DNA of 64,000 nucleotides from Mycetohabitans endofungorum. Lineage in GTDB: Bacteria > Pseudomonadota > Gammaproteobacteria > Burkholderiales > Burkholderiaceae. Location of the stretch: contig NZ_CP132744.1 of NCBI RefSeq assembly GCF_037477895.1, positions 682,001-746,000 on the forward strand. The letters run 5' to 3'. The notes under the pieces were generated by a model. That model did not search any database. It was given only the letters and a program-made list of their open reading frames with translations, and was not told the DNA's origin. The position numbers were made by a program, and so were the translations under genes. Below, in pieces: positions 40,964 through 49,256 of this stretch. Numbering within the stretch: the stretch's first letter is position 1; the number at the start of each line of letters is the position of its first letter.

Positions 40964-41024
40964 TTCGCCGGATCGGCGGCGCGTTCGCACTCGCGTACAA
41001 CGCGCAGCGAATGTTGTTCAAGGT
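40964..41024 (+). promoter_or_regulatory. Perfect PIP-box promoter of mini-Bat
   Basis: TTCGC at 40964-40968, 15 bases, TTCGC at 40984-40988, 30 bases, then CAAGGT (YANNNT) at 41019-41024. This matches the full consensus read by HrpX/HrpB-type activators. The remaining sequence from 40806 to 41183 is leader; I see no gene in it. Confidence 0.8.
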
Positions 41025-41183
41025 ACTGATTTTCGATCACGCGCAATACGCTATGTCGCCAGTGGCTTGGGATAGCCCCATTTGCTATTTGAACGAACTT
41101 GAGGCGGGCAATACTGCGCAAACCGGTGCGGGTTCACTTATGCGCGAGAGTCGGTGTACGAATGACCTAACGTCAGTGGGACT

Positions 41184-41821
41184 ATGCCGGTGACGTCTGT
41201 GTATCAGAAAGATAAAACGTTTGGTGCTCGGCTTAATCTCAGCCCGTTCGAATGTTTAAAGATTGAGAAACATTCTGGTGGTGCTGACACCCTGGCGTTT
41301 ATCTCAAATAAATACGATGCGCTTACCCAGGTACTGAGTCGGCTGATATCCTGAAAATCGCCGACCATGACTACGCAGCCCACGCGTTGCAGGCGGTGCT
41401 CGACTATGAACAGGTGTTCCGTCAGCGTGGTTTTGCTCGGGTCGATATTATAAAAATTACGGGGAATGACGGTGGGGCACAGGCGCTGAAGGCAGTCATC
41501 GTACATGGCTCGACGCTTAACGAGCGCGGCTACAGTGGGGCTAACATCGTGAAGATTGCCGGCAACGGCGGCGGTGCTCGGGCGATCGAGGCGGTTGTTA
41601 TGCACGGGCCAACGCTTTGCGAGCGTGGCTACAGCCGGACCGATATTGTAAAGATTACCGATAACAACGGCGGCGCCCAGGCGCTCAAAGCGGTGTTCGA
41701 ACACGGACCAGCGTTCACGCAAGCAGGGCGTTCGAACGAGGACATTGTGGATATGGCTGCGCGCATAGGCGCGGCCGGCCAGATACGAAAGATGGCTGCA
41801 CAGTTGTCGAAGCGGCAATAG
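41184..41821 (+). pseudogene. Miniature Bat (TALE-like) gene, frameshifted
   Basis: The start (ATG CCG GTG ACG at 41184) and the next 50 codons match the N-terminal domain of the intact Bat at 46644 ([28 protein letters not shown]). One base is missing after codon 52 (near 41342), so that frame stops at 41354. The next frame carries the cryptic repeat 0, three 33-residue repeats with diresidues ND, NG and NN, and the usual C-terminal cap (RSNEDIVDMAAR). Repeats 1-3 would read about C-T-G if expressed. It may be dead or rescued by an internal start such as the ATG at 41387. It has a perfect PIP-box promoter. Confidence 0.85.
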
Positions 41822-42029
41822 GTGCAGCGGTCAGCCAACATTGAAGGCACGCGACAATCCGATATGCGGTCACAGCGCCGCGATCGCAGTATGGTTACCG
41901 GTCGTCACCTGATGACCTACCGAGGCGGGCGGGCCGCGTTAGCAACCCGATGCGGCAGTAGGCATCCTACCATTTCCTAGATCGGCGAACCTTAGCGAGG
42001 CAGTAGGAAGGTGCCAAGGTCAACCACTT

Positions 42030-42091
42030 TTCGTTTCTCAGGTCGGTCCTTCCGATTTGACAAAGCTACTTGGTCGTAGTCGTTGTAATTT
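42030..42091 (+). promoter_or_regulatory. Imperfect PIP-box promoter
   Basis: TTCGT at 42030-42034, 15 bases, TTCCG at 42050-42054 (one mismatch in the TTCG core), 31 bases, then TAATTT (YANNNT) at 42086-42091. It lies 30 bases before the AT-rich gene at 42121. Confidence 0.5.
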
Positions 42092-42120
42092 TTTTTATGA
42101 CTGAACCAATTTTTTTTAAA

Positions 42121-42771
42121 ATGAAGATACTGAGCCACAGTAGGGTTATTGCTGCGATTTCATCCATCAAAGATTTGCCAAGGCAAATCAATAGTAAAAC
42201 TATATCACAAAATTTGCGGAGCCCTCTTATTCAGAGTCTGCAGCACTTACGTGGCCCTAAAAAAGATGCTTATTCTGGTTTTCGTGTCAGTCAGATGTCA
42301 ATGAATGGTGCCGATGCGCAGCGGAAAAATCCTTTTGGTGACAAGAAAATAGTCAGTGCTTTTTGGCAGAAATCCAATAATGTGTCTGACCAAAAGCGTG
42401 ACGCTCTTATCGAGAAAGCCAATGATTTTTTAAGGCGATTAGATCATGTGGAGAGTGTCGCTGATAGATCAGTCAATGCTACCCTTAGAAAACTGAACAA
42501 TCATAGTCGAGGTGTGCGAACAGAGCAACAATGTGAGGCAGAAGAAATATATGATATTATTGCAAAAAATATAAAATCAACGAGATGGAAAATTCAGAGG
42601 CTTTTGCAAACAGGTAATTTGTTGCACCAGCATAATGCATCATCAAGTAAAATAGGGTTATCAAAAATACAATATGATGAGATAATAAAAGATTTTGACG
42701 GTATCAAGCGCGATTTTCAATCTGGTCTGAAATTGGCAAAAAACAGACTTGACGATTTGACTCAATTGTAA
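42121..42771 (+). CDS. AT-rich unknown protein, candidate effector
   Basis: A 216-residue protein with no family that I recognise. The gene is strikingly AT-rich compared with its neighbours, which points to recent transfer. The product is basic and largely helical: the N-terminal 50 residues are rich in Ser, Ile and Gln (SHSRVIAAISSIKDLPRQ), and the rest alternates charged helices (DALIEKANDFLRRLDHVES; YDEIIKDFDGIKRDFQSG). No signal peptide or membrane helix is visible. The frame stays open upstream to 42070 with ATG codons at 42097 and 42121; the latter is favoured because the predicted transcription start lies near 42098. Its position behind a PIP-like box next to Bat loci suggests a type III effector. 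Confidence 0.65.
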   Translation: MKILSHSRVIAAISSIKDLPRQINSKTISQNLRSPLIQSLQHLRGPKKDAYSGFRVSQMSMNGADAQRKNPFGDKKIVSAFWQKSNNVSDQKRDALIEKANDFLRRLDHVESVADRSVNATLRKLNNHSRGVRTEQQCEAEEIYDIIAKNIKSTRWKIQRLLQTGNLLHQHNASSSKIGLSKIQYDEIIKDFDGIKRDFQSGLKLAKNRLDDLTQL

Positions 42772-42866
42772 TGCTTTTTCGTCATGTCGCGAAGTATTAA
42801 TTGGCGAGTCGCATGATAAAGCTGTGCGGGTTCTTCTCATGCTTCTCGCCAGTCTGGCATGTTATT

Positions 42867-44465
42867 TTAACGCCGACCCAGCCGCGTTTTTATCCAATCA
42901 ACGATGGGCCGGCGGCGACGCTCGCCGTCTGCATGACCGGCTGTCTTCCGTCGGTCGGGATCTTCCCACCATGTCACCGGCAATGGGTCAGGGTCAAGGT
43001 TAAGTCGTGGTTCAGGCGTCAATTTGGCGCGTTCGTCGCGGATGCGAGCCTGTATCGGCAAAAATAGCTGTTCCTGTTTGCCCAACTCCTTGTTAAAAAA
43101 TTTCCAATCTAACCACGCTTCAAGGTCGAGAAGAAGTCTTTCTCGTGTGGGCGATGGAATACCGCTACTCAGATCGAGGACACGTTCCAGCGTCTCGGGA
43201 GAGTACGTATGCTTTCGGTTGCCGCGAATCCCTAAAACGATGTCGTTGAACCGGTCTTTATCCATGCTCTGGCCGCCGGACGTTCTGTCAAAGGTATCGA
43301 GCGCCAGCGCCAGCGCAAAGTCGGGGTTGTTTCCCTCGGCTAAATTGCCGAAGGCTTCTAGGAGTCCTGCAACGATCGGTTCTTGATCTTTTAGGGCCAA
43401 CATCGGCAGTATTTCATACTTCCATTGCTGCAACCTCCGGCTTTGTTCGGCGGCGGTCAAGCCGGCCAGCGCTTCGGGCAACCCTGACAGCGCCTCGCCT
43501 TTGCCTATTGACAACCGCTTGGCTACTCCGAGCATGGATTCGTAGGTAGCGAGGCGTGCGTGTTCAGGCAGCCATCGAATCGCACGACCCAGCGCCTTGC
43601 GGGGCGTCGATTGAAGCTTCTCGGGAAGCGCTTCGACGTAACTGAGTAAGCGCTGATACCGCTCCAACACCAGGGTACGATCCAAACAATGAAGTAGGAA
43701 TAACTGGTTGGCGAGGTCCGTGCTTAAAGTCGCCCGTCCGAGGTCGTCCAGCCGCGCCATTTCGCTCAGCAACCGATCGAATCGCGTCGCTAACTCGGGC
43801 CTTGGACTATAGGGTCTGCCGCGAACGGCCGCCCAACTTTGCTCCCCGGTCCAATGAGAAGAATCTAGTTGCACCGCGAGGAGGGGTAGTATCTCGCGCC
43901 GCTGCTCCAAGGGGCTCTCGATCGTGCGGCTGAGGATTTCATCGAACACTGCGATCATTGACTCAGCAGGCACAACATGATAGGAACCCAGCCCCCATGT
44001 GCTCAGACGGCGGTAGTCTCCTTCAAAATGGTAGACCATCTTGTCTTGCAGCGCCTTACTCTCCGGGACTTTTAGCACCTCAGCAAAGATGTGAGCAAAT
44101 GCTTCAGTTTGTGCATTCAATGGAAGGCCACTGATACCGGACATAGCCAGCTTGTCTAGTGCTGCCAATAAGATATTCGGATCCGCAACGTCTCTATTCA
44201 GCCCATCCAACAGCTCACGCAACGCTCCTATGCGGACCTCCCTTTCGACGTCCTTTTCACGCAACGTCTTTAAGAACGCGTGAACGCGCTCCATAGGCGC
44301 GATGCCAGAAGAATGGACTGGCGCCTGCCGCTGAGCCGTATTGGAGTCCCCGGCGCTGAAGAAACCGCTTGAGGGCGGATTGCCAGCACCGCTCTTGTGC
44401 GAATCGATGGACGCATAGATGGCGGCGTTGTGAGCGTTCGGCGGTGGCGTGGTATTGAAATCCAT
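42867..44465 (-). CDS. Unknown helical-repeat protein, candidate effector
   Basis: A 532-residue protein not recognised as any family. The first 55 residues are rich in Ser, Asn, Pro and Gly with few charges (NTTPPPNAHNAAIYASID), like type III secretion signals. Residues 60-450 are built of many short amphipathic helices with repeated Leu-Pro patterns (ALPEKLQSTPRKALGRAIRWLP; GLPEALAGLTAAEQSRRLQQW), suggesting an alpha-solenoid such as those in SKWP or XopAD-type effectors; this comparison is only structural intuition. The C-terminal 70 residues are Pro/Arg-rich. I see no PIP box before it; its upstream region ends at an IS256 element, which may have removed promoter sequence. Confidence 0.65.
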   Translation of the reverse strand: MDFNTTPPPNAHNAAIYASIDSHKSGAGNPPSSGFFSAGDSNTAQRQAPVHSSGIAPMERVHAFLKTLREKDVEREVRIGALRELLDGLNRDVADPNILLAALDKLAMSGISGLPLNAQTEAFAHIFAEVLKVPESKALQDKMVYHFEGDYRRLSTWGLGSYHVVPAESMIAVFDEILSRTIESPLEQRREILPLLAVQLDSSHWTGEQSWAAVRGRPYSPRPELATRFDRLLSEMARLDDLGRATLSTDLANQLFLLHCLDRTLVLERYQRLLSYVEALPEKLQSTPRKALGRAIRWLPEHARLATYESMLGVAKRLSIGKGEALSGLPEALAGLTAAEQSRRLQQWKYEILPMLALKDQEPIVAGLLEAFGNLAEGNNPDFALALALDTFDRTSGGQSMDKDRFNDIVLGIRGNRKHTYSPETLERVLDLSSGIPSPTRERLLLDLEAWLDWKFFNKELGKQEQLFLPIQARIRDERAKLTPEPRLNLDPDPLPVTWWEDPDRRKTAGHADGERRRRPIVDWIKTRLGRR

Positions 44466-44717
44466 ACTGGGCGTATCGAGAATGAAAGAAAGCGTAAGGG
44501 TGCACTGCCACCTGGGCGGATGCGAATAGGGGTGCGTCGACTATATAACGCGTGGATGAACGGTTTTCCGAACCATTGCTGATCAGGTATGTACAAAGTC
44601 GTTTTCAATGGCTTTGTCGCATCAACACACTAGGATAAAATTAAAGACCGTCAAGGTCTGGTAGGCGCGACTGTGTGGGGAGCAAAAACGGCTTGCCTGC
44701 TTGGCCGTGCAGCAAGC

Positions 44718-46082
44718 GCGCTAAGGACGTATCCGTAATTCTGTGTGTGAGGCGGGTTGAAACTCACAGTCCGATGTTGAAGCGCTCGGGGTAGAGCAGC
44801 GCGAACTGCGTCATCGCGCTTTTCCAATCATGTCGGGAACCGGTCCATTTGGCAATGACATTGCGCAGCGCCAGCCAGACCAGCTTGAGCGCGGCTTCGT
44901 CGCTGGGGAAGTGGCCGCGTGCCTTGATGATCTTGCGCAGCTGCATGTGCAACGACTCAATCGAATTCGTTGTGTAGATGATCTTGCGAATGTCTGGCGC
45001 AAAGGCAAAGAAGGGAGTGACCTGCTCCCACGCACGCCGCCACAGGGCGGCGATCGGCGGATATTTGCACCCCCACGGGCCCTCGTCGAACGCTTGGAGC
45101 GCCAGCGCCGCGGCTTCGGCCGACGGCGCCCGATACACTTCTTTGAGGTCGGCGGCGACTTGCTTGTGCTCTTTCCAACTCGCAAAGTCCAGCGAATTGC
45201 GAATCAAATGAACGATGCAGGTTTGCGCTGTCGTCTCGGGGAACACCGTGTTAATCGCCTCGGGAAAGCCCTTCAGGCCGTCAACCACGGCGATCAGGAT
45301 GTCCTGCACACCGCGCAGCTTCAGCTCGTTGACCACGCGCAGCCAGAACTTGGCGCCCTCAGTGTGCTCGATCCAAAGCCCGAGCACATCGCGTGTGCCG
45401 TCGCGGCGCACGCCAAGTGCGAGATAAATCGCCTTATTCTTCACCGTCCCTTCGTCGCGCACCTTCACGCGCAGAGCATCAAAGAACACGACTGGATACA
45501 TCGCTTCAAGGGGCCGTTGCTGCCACTCGCGTACCTCGTCGATTACGGCGTCCGTGACCGTGCTGACAAAGTCAGGCGAGACTTCGATGCCGTACATCTG
45601 CTGCAAAAAACCCTGGATTTCGCGCACAGTCATACCGCGTGCATACATCGCGATGATCTTGTCGTCAAATCCAGTAAAGCGCCGCTCGCCTTTGGCGATG
45701 AGCACCGGGTCGAATGTCCCGTTGCGATCGCGTGCAATATTCAATTCCAGCAGGTCATCGTCGGTCGTGATCCGCTTGCGGCTACTGCCGTTGCGATGGT
45801 TTTCGCTTTCCTCAAGCTTGGCTTGGCCTTTCTCGTAGCCCAGGTGATGCGTCAGCTCTGCGCCCAGGGCCCGTTCGAAGATCGCTTTCTTGAGCGCGGC
45901 AAACTGCTCGTTGATCGTTGTTCGCTCCAGCGTGCCGGGCACCAGTTGCTTGATCAGCTCCGGGTCTAGGTTCAGCCCGCGACCGGGCTTAATCGTCGAT
46001 TCTTCTTTTCGCTTGCGAGGCATGTTGGCTCCTTTGCCAATAGTTTATGCCTCACACACAAGAAATCGGATAGGCTCAGCGC
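44718..46082 (-). mobile_element. IS256-family insertion sequence
   Basis: The transposase gene is bounded by imperfect inverted repeats: TATCCGTAATTCTGTGTGTG at 44730-44749 and, on the other strand, TATCCGATTTCTTGTGTGTG ending at 46072. Both continue inwards as AGGC, and similarity continues outwards through GCGCT(A/G)AG, so the exact ends are uncertain by about 10 bases. I found no convincing target duplication. Confidence 0.75.
44764..46023 (-). CDS. IS256-family transposase
   Basis: A complete 419-residue DDE transposase of the mutator/IS256 class. It has the zinc-like N-terminal region with HHLGYEKGQ, the catalytic segments VVFFDALRVKVRD and LIAVVDGLKGFPEAINTVFP, the CIVHLIRN motif, and the glutamate-bearing YTTNSIESLHMQLRKIIK at the C-terminus. 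It appears intact. It separates the 532-residue unknown gene from the intact Bat gene. Confidence 0.95.
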   Translation of the reverse strand: MPRKRKEESTIKPGRGLNLDPELIKQLVPGTLERTTINEQFAALKKAIFERALGAELTHHLGYEKGQAKLEESENHRNGSSRKRITTDDDLLELNIARDRNGTFDPVLIAKGERRFTGFDDKIIAMYARGMTVREIQGFLQQMYGIEVSPDFVSTVTDAVIDEVREWQQRPLEAMYPVVFFDALRVKVRDEGTVKNKAIYLALGVRRDGTRDVLGLWIEHTEGAKFWLRVVNELKLRGVQDILIAVVDGLKGFPEAINTVFPETTAQTCIVHLIRNSLDFASWKEHKQVAADLKEVYRAPSAEAAALALQAFDEGPWGCKYPPIAALWRRAWEQVTPFFAFAPDIRKIIYTTNSIESLHMQLRKIIKARGHFPSDEAALKLVWLALRNVIAKWTGSRHDWKSAMTQFALLYPERFNIGL

Positions 46083-46404
46083 TAACGCCAAGCGGTGCGC
46101 ACATATCCAGGGCGACAAAACAAGCAGCATCGTCGAATACGACCAACCTACCATCTAACGCCTAAACGCCCACAAGGGCATTGCCTAGACGACTGCGGCA
46201 CAACGATCTGTCGAGCCTGACGCGCTGATGCAAGCGACTGTGCAAAGCCAGCGTTGAAGAATTGCTTGCCGAGACGCTCGAAGCAGCCAAGCGTGCCCAC
46301 GCCGTCAAGATTTCGAGCCAGCCATTGGTTGGTTGCGGCTCAAATAACTTGCCCCTCTTCGCCATGTTGAGTGCTCACGCTCATTGTCGGGTAGTACGCT
46401 CTGC
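46083..46404. other. Region between IS256 and Bat promoter, no gene recognised
   Basis: Frames here are short and do not resemble proteins. The antisense frame 46305-46580 overlaps the Bat promoter and is probably chance. Confidence 0.4.
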
Positions 46405-46465
46405 TTCGCCCAGTAGGTGAAGTGTTCGCTGTTGAGCGCAACGCGTTTGCCTTGCCATTCAAAGT
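46405..46465 (+). promoter_or_regulatory. Perfect PIP-box promoter of Bat
   Basis: TTCGC at 46405-46409, 15 bases, TTCGC at 46425-46429, 30 bases, then CAAAGT (YANNNT) at 46460-46465. Transcription would start near 46472, leaving a leader of about 170 bases, comparable with that of the mini-Bat (about 150). Confidence 0.8.
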
Positions 46466-46643
46466 ACGTATCTGTCAATGGCACGGAGTGTTTGAAATGG
46501 ATAGGTGGCCAGGTGTTTGGGCTCAGCTTACCAACCATGCCCAATCTTTTGTCGATCTTGATGCGGACGAGGTCACGCAAACCAGTGCGCGCTCGCTCGT
46601 GCGAAAGGGCCGGTGTGCCGATGGTTCAGCGTCGGTTTGACTC

Positions 46644-48788
46644 ATGCCGGCGACGTTTATGCATCAAGAAGACAAGCAATCGGCTAACGGGCTTAACCTC
46701 AGCCCGCTCGAACGCTCGAAGATTGAGAAACATTATGGCGGTGCGGCCACCTTGGCGTTTATCTCAAATCAGCACGATGAGCTTGCTCAAGTACTAAGTC
46801 GGACTGATATCTTAAAAATTGCAAGCTATGATTGCGCAGCCCAAGCGTTGCAAGCGGTGCTCGACTGTGGGCCGATGCTTGGCAAACGCGGTTTCAGCCG
46901 GGGCGATATCGTCAAAATCGCGGGCAATGACGGTGGGGCACAGGCGCTGTATTCGGTGCTTGATGTTGAGCCGCCGCTTCGCGAACGCGGTTTCAGCCGA
47001 GCGGATATCGTCAAAATCGCAGGCAATATCGGTGGGGCACAGGCACTGCAGGCGGTGCTTGAGCTTGAGCCGACGCTTCGCGAGCGCGGCTTCAGCCAAG
47101 TGGATATCGTCAAAATCGCGAGCAATGACGGTGGGGCGCAGGCGCTGTATTCGGTGCTTGACGTTGAGCCGACGTTTCGCGAGCGCGGCTTCAGCCGAGC
47201 GGATATTGTCAAAATCGCGGGCAACAACGGTGGGGCGCAGGCATTGCATACGGTACTTGACGTTGAGTCGGCGCTTAGCGAACACGGTTTTTGTCGGGGT
47301 GATACCGTTAAGATCGCGGGCAATATCGGTGGGGCGCAGGCACTGCAGGCAGTGCTTGAGCTTGAGCCAACGCTTCGCGAGCGCGGCTTCAGCCGAGCGG
47401 ATATCCTCAGAATCGCAGGCAATGGCGGTGGGGCACAGGCGCTGCAAGCAGTGCTTGAGCTTGAGCCGACGCTTCGCGAGCGCAGCTTCAACCGAGCGGA
47501 TATCGTCAGAATTGCGGGCAATGGCGGTGGGGCACAGGCGCTGTATTCAGTGCGTGACGCTGGGCCGACGCTAGGCAAACGTGGTTTCAGCCAGGTTGAT
47601 ATCGTTAAAATCGCGGGCGGTGGCGCGCAGGCACTGCATACAGTGCTTGAACTTGAGCCGACGCTTCGCAAGCGCGGCTTTAATCCAACCGATATTGTCA
47701 GAATGGCAGGCAATGACGGTGGCGCGCAGGCACTGCAGGCGGTGCTTGAGCTTGAGCCAGCGTTTCGCGAGCGCGGTTTTAGCCAACCCGATATTGTCAA
47801 AATGGCGGGCAATAACGGCGGGGCGCAGGCATTGCAGGCAGGGCTTGAGCTTGAGCCAGCGTTTCGCGAGCGCGGCTTCAATCCGACCGATATGGTCAAA
47901 ATCGCAGGCAATAACGGCGGGGCACAGGCACTGCAAGCGGTGCTTGAGCTTGAGCCAGCGCTTCGCGAGCGCGGTTTTAGCCAACCCGATATTGTCAAAA
48001 TGGCGAGCAATAGCGGCGGGGCACAGGCACTGCAGGTGGTGCTTGAGCTTGAGCCGACGCTTCGCGAGCGTGACTTCCGTCAGGCTGACATCGTCAAAAT
48101 TGCGAGCAACGGTGGCAGCGCCCAGGCGCTGAACGCAGTGATCAAGCTTGGCCCAACACTACGACAGCGCGGTTTCAGTCGAGCGGATATCGTCAAAATC
48201 GCGGCCAATGGCGGTGGGGCGCAAGCACTACAAGCGGTGCTCAAGCATGGGCCAACACTGGGCGAGCGCGGCTTTACTCTGACCGATATCGTCGAAATGG
48301 CGGGCAATAATGGCGGGGCTCAGGCGCTGAAGGCAGTGCTCGAGCATGGGTCAACACTGGATGAGCGCGGCTTTACTCTGACCGATATCGTCAAAATGGC
48401 GGGCAATAATGGCGGGGCTCAGGCGCTGAAGGCAGTGCTCGAGCATGGGCCAACACTGCAACAGCGCGGCTTTACTCTGACCGATATCGTCAAAATGGCG
48501 GGCAATATCGGCGGCGCTCAAGCATTGAAGGCAGTGCTTGAGCATGGGCCGACGCTGCGGCAACGTGACTTGAGTCTAATCGATATCGTGGAGATTGCGA
48601 GCAATGGCGGCGCCCAGGCGTTGAAAGCGGTGCTCAAATATGGGCCGGTGCTGACGCAGGCAGGACGTTCCAACGAGGAGATCGTACATGTGGCCGCGCG
48701 CCGAGGAGGAGCTGGTCGAATACGAAAGATGGTGGCCTCTTTGCTAGGCGGCAACAGAGACGGCGTTACCAGCATTGAAGGCCAGTGA
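46644..48788 (+). CDS. bat: Bat/Btl TALE-like DNA-binding protein
   Basis: A 714-residue Burkholderia TALE-like protein. Residues 1-50 are the short N-terminal domain ([18 protein letters not shown]) and 51-83 a cryptic repeat 0 with YD. Residues 84-674 hold 18 repeats of the type [20 protein letters not shown]; 675-714 are the C-terminal cap ([19 protein letters not shown]). Residues 12-13 of repeats 1-18 are ND, NI, ND, NN, NI, NG, NG, (absent), ND, NN, NN, NS, NG, NG, NN, NN, NI, N*. Repeat 8 (315-345) has 31 residues and lacks exactly positions 12-13. With the known code the preferred site is about CACGATT-?-CGGNTTGGAY. Bat proteins bind DNA base by base but lack the activation domain of Xanthomonas TALEs. 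It is expected to be secreted into the fungal host. It has a perfect PIP box. Confidence 0.95.
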   Translation: MPATFMHQEDKQSANGLNLSPLERSKIEKHYGGAATLAFISNQHDELAQVLSRTDILKIASYDCAAQALQAVLDCGPMLGKRGFSRGDIVKIAGNDGGAQALYSVLDVEPPLRERGFSRADIVKIAGNIGGAQALQAVLELEPTLRERGFSQVDIVKIASNDGGAQALYSVLDVEPTFRERGFSRADIVKIAGNNGGAQALHTVLDVESALSEHGFCRGDTVKIAGNIGGAQALQAVLELEPTLRERGFSRADILRIAGNGGGAQALQAVLELEPTLRERSFNRADIVRIAGNGGGAQALYSVRDAGPTLGKRGFSQVDIVKIAGGGAQALHTVLELEPTLRKRGFNPTDIVRMAGNDGGAQALQAVLELEPAFRERGFSQPDIVKMAGNNGGAQALQAGLELEPAFRERGFNPTDMVKIAGNNGGAQALQAVLELEPALRERGFSQPDIVKMASNSGGAQALQVVLELEPTLRERDFRQADIVKIASNGGSAQALNAVIKLGPTLRQRGFSRADIVKIAANGGGAQALQAVLKHGPTLGERGFTLTDIVEMAGNNGGAQALKAVLEHGSTLDERGFTLTDIVKMAGNNGGAQALKAVLEHGPTLQQRGFTLTDIVKMAGNIGGAQALKAVLEHGPTLRQRDLSLIDIVEIASNGGAQALKAVLKYGPVLTQAGRSNEEIVHVAARRGGAGRIRKMVASLLGGNRDGVTSIEGQ
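46893..48665 (+). repeat. Tandem 99-bp coding repeats of Bat
   Basis: Eighteen tandem units, normally 99 bp each. Exceptions are unit 8 (93 bp, 47586-47678) and unit 18 (96 bp, one codon short in the diresidue, giving N*). Units diverge more than in Xanthomonas TALEs, which is normal for Bat genes. Confidence 0.95.
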
Positions 48789-49003
48789 CAAGGTGCAGGG
48801 CGTGCTGGTGGTGCCACGGTGGCCGCATGGTTGCCCGTTGCCGTGCGCGTGAGTAAGGCGCTGAACCTCAGTCGGCTGAACACAGGCGCTCGGGCCGCAT
48901 TGCGTCACCCGTCAGGTTGTAGCTGCCACACTCGCCGGCATAAGTGAGGTTGCATGTGACGGATAACAATCATAAAAGTTACATGTAACAAAAAGAGATC
49001 AGT

Positions 49004-49222
49004 ATGGTTCATGTAAACTCACGCGTTCAAAAACACCGTGACGCACTGCGTAAGGCAGGACTTCACCCGATACAAATCTGGGCGCCAGATACACGTCGCC
49101 CCGACTTTGCGCAAGAATGCCGTCGCCAGTCTCAGCTTGTCGCCCAGGCGGACATGGCCAACCCGGATATGCAGCAATTTGTCGATGAGACTGTGGCGGA
49201 TGTGAATGGCTGGACAGAATGA
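49004..49222 (+). CDS. mazE: Orphan MazE-type antitoxin (DUF3018)
   Basis: A 72-residue antitoxin of the DUF3018/MazE-like family. It begins with SRVQKHRDALRKAGLHPIQIWAPDTRRPDF, a family hallmark, then ECRRQSQLVAQADMA and a toxin-binding C-terminal helix ending VNGWTE. The toxin gene that should overlap its stop codon survives for only about a dozen codons (49219-49257), so this is an antitoxin without its toxin. Confidence 0.85.
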   Translation: MVHVNSRVQKHRDALRKAGLHPIQIWAPDTRRPDFAQECRRQSQLVAQADMANPDMQQFVDETVADVNGWTE

Positions 49223-49256
49223 GGCGAGGGGACTTCGTGTCCATCGCCTCATTTTA
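49218..49256 (+). terminator. Terminator hairpin over the mazE stop
   Basis: A 10-bp perfect inverted repeat (AATGAGGCGA at 49218-49227 and TCGCCTCATT at 49244-49253) with an inner GGAC/GTCC stem, followed by T residues, forms a strong intrinsic-terminator-like hairpin. Confidence 0.7.

Noticed and set aside
44466..44717. Possible PIP box for the leftward 532-residue gene
   Set aside because: The two CGAA elements here (near 44523 and 44569) are not separated by 16 bases, so no valid box can be claimed.
44830..45969. A 379-residue plus-strand frame opposite the IS256 transposase
   Set aside because: Long antisense frames are common in GC-rich DNA. The transposase frame has all catalytic motifs, so the other strand is a shadow.
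46305..46580. A 91-residue minus-strand frame over the Bat promoter
   Set aside because: It covers the perfect PIP box and the -10 element and has no recognised motif; it is best read as chance.
46826..48010. A 394-residue minus-strand open frame opposite the Bat gene
   Set aside because: It is the antisense of the regular 99-bp repeats, which keeps a frame free of stops. Its product is a monotonous Ser/Ala/Cys repeat with no independent support.
46893..48665. Regular repeats that might be taken for a CRISPR array
   Set aside because: The units are contiguous, 99 bp long, and translate into 33-residue protein repeats; there are no spacers.
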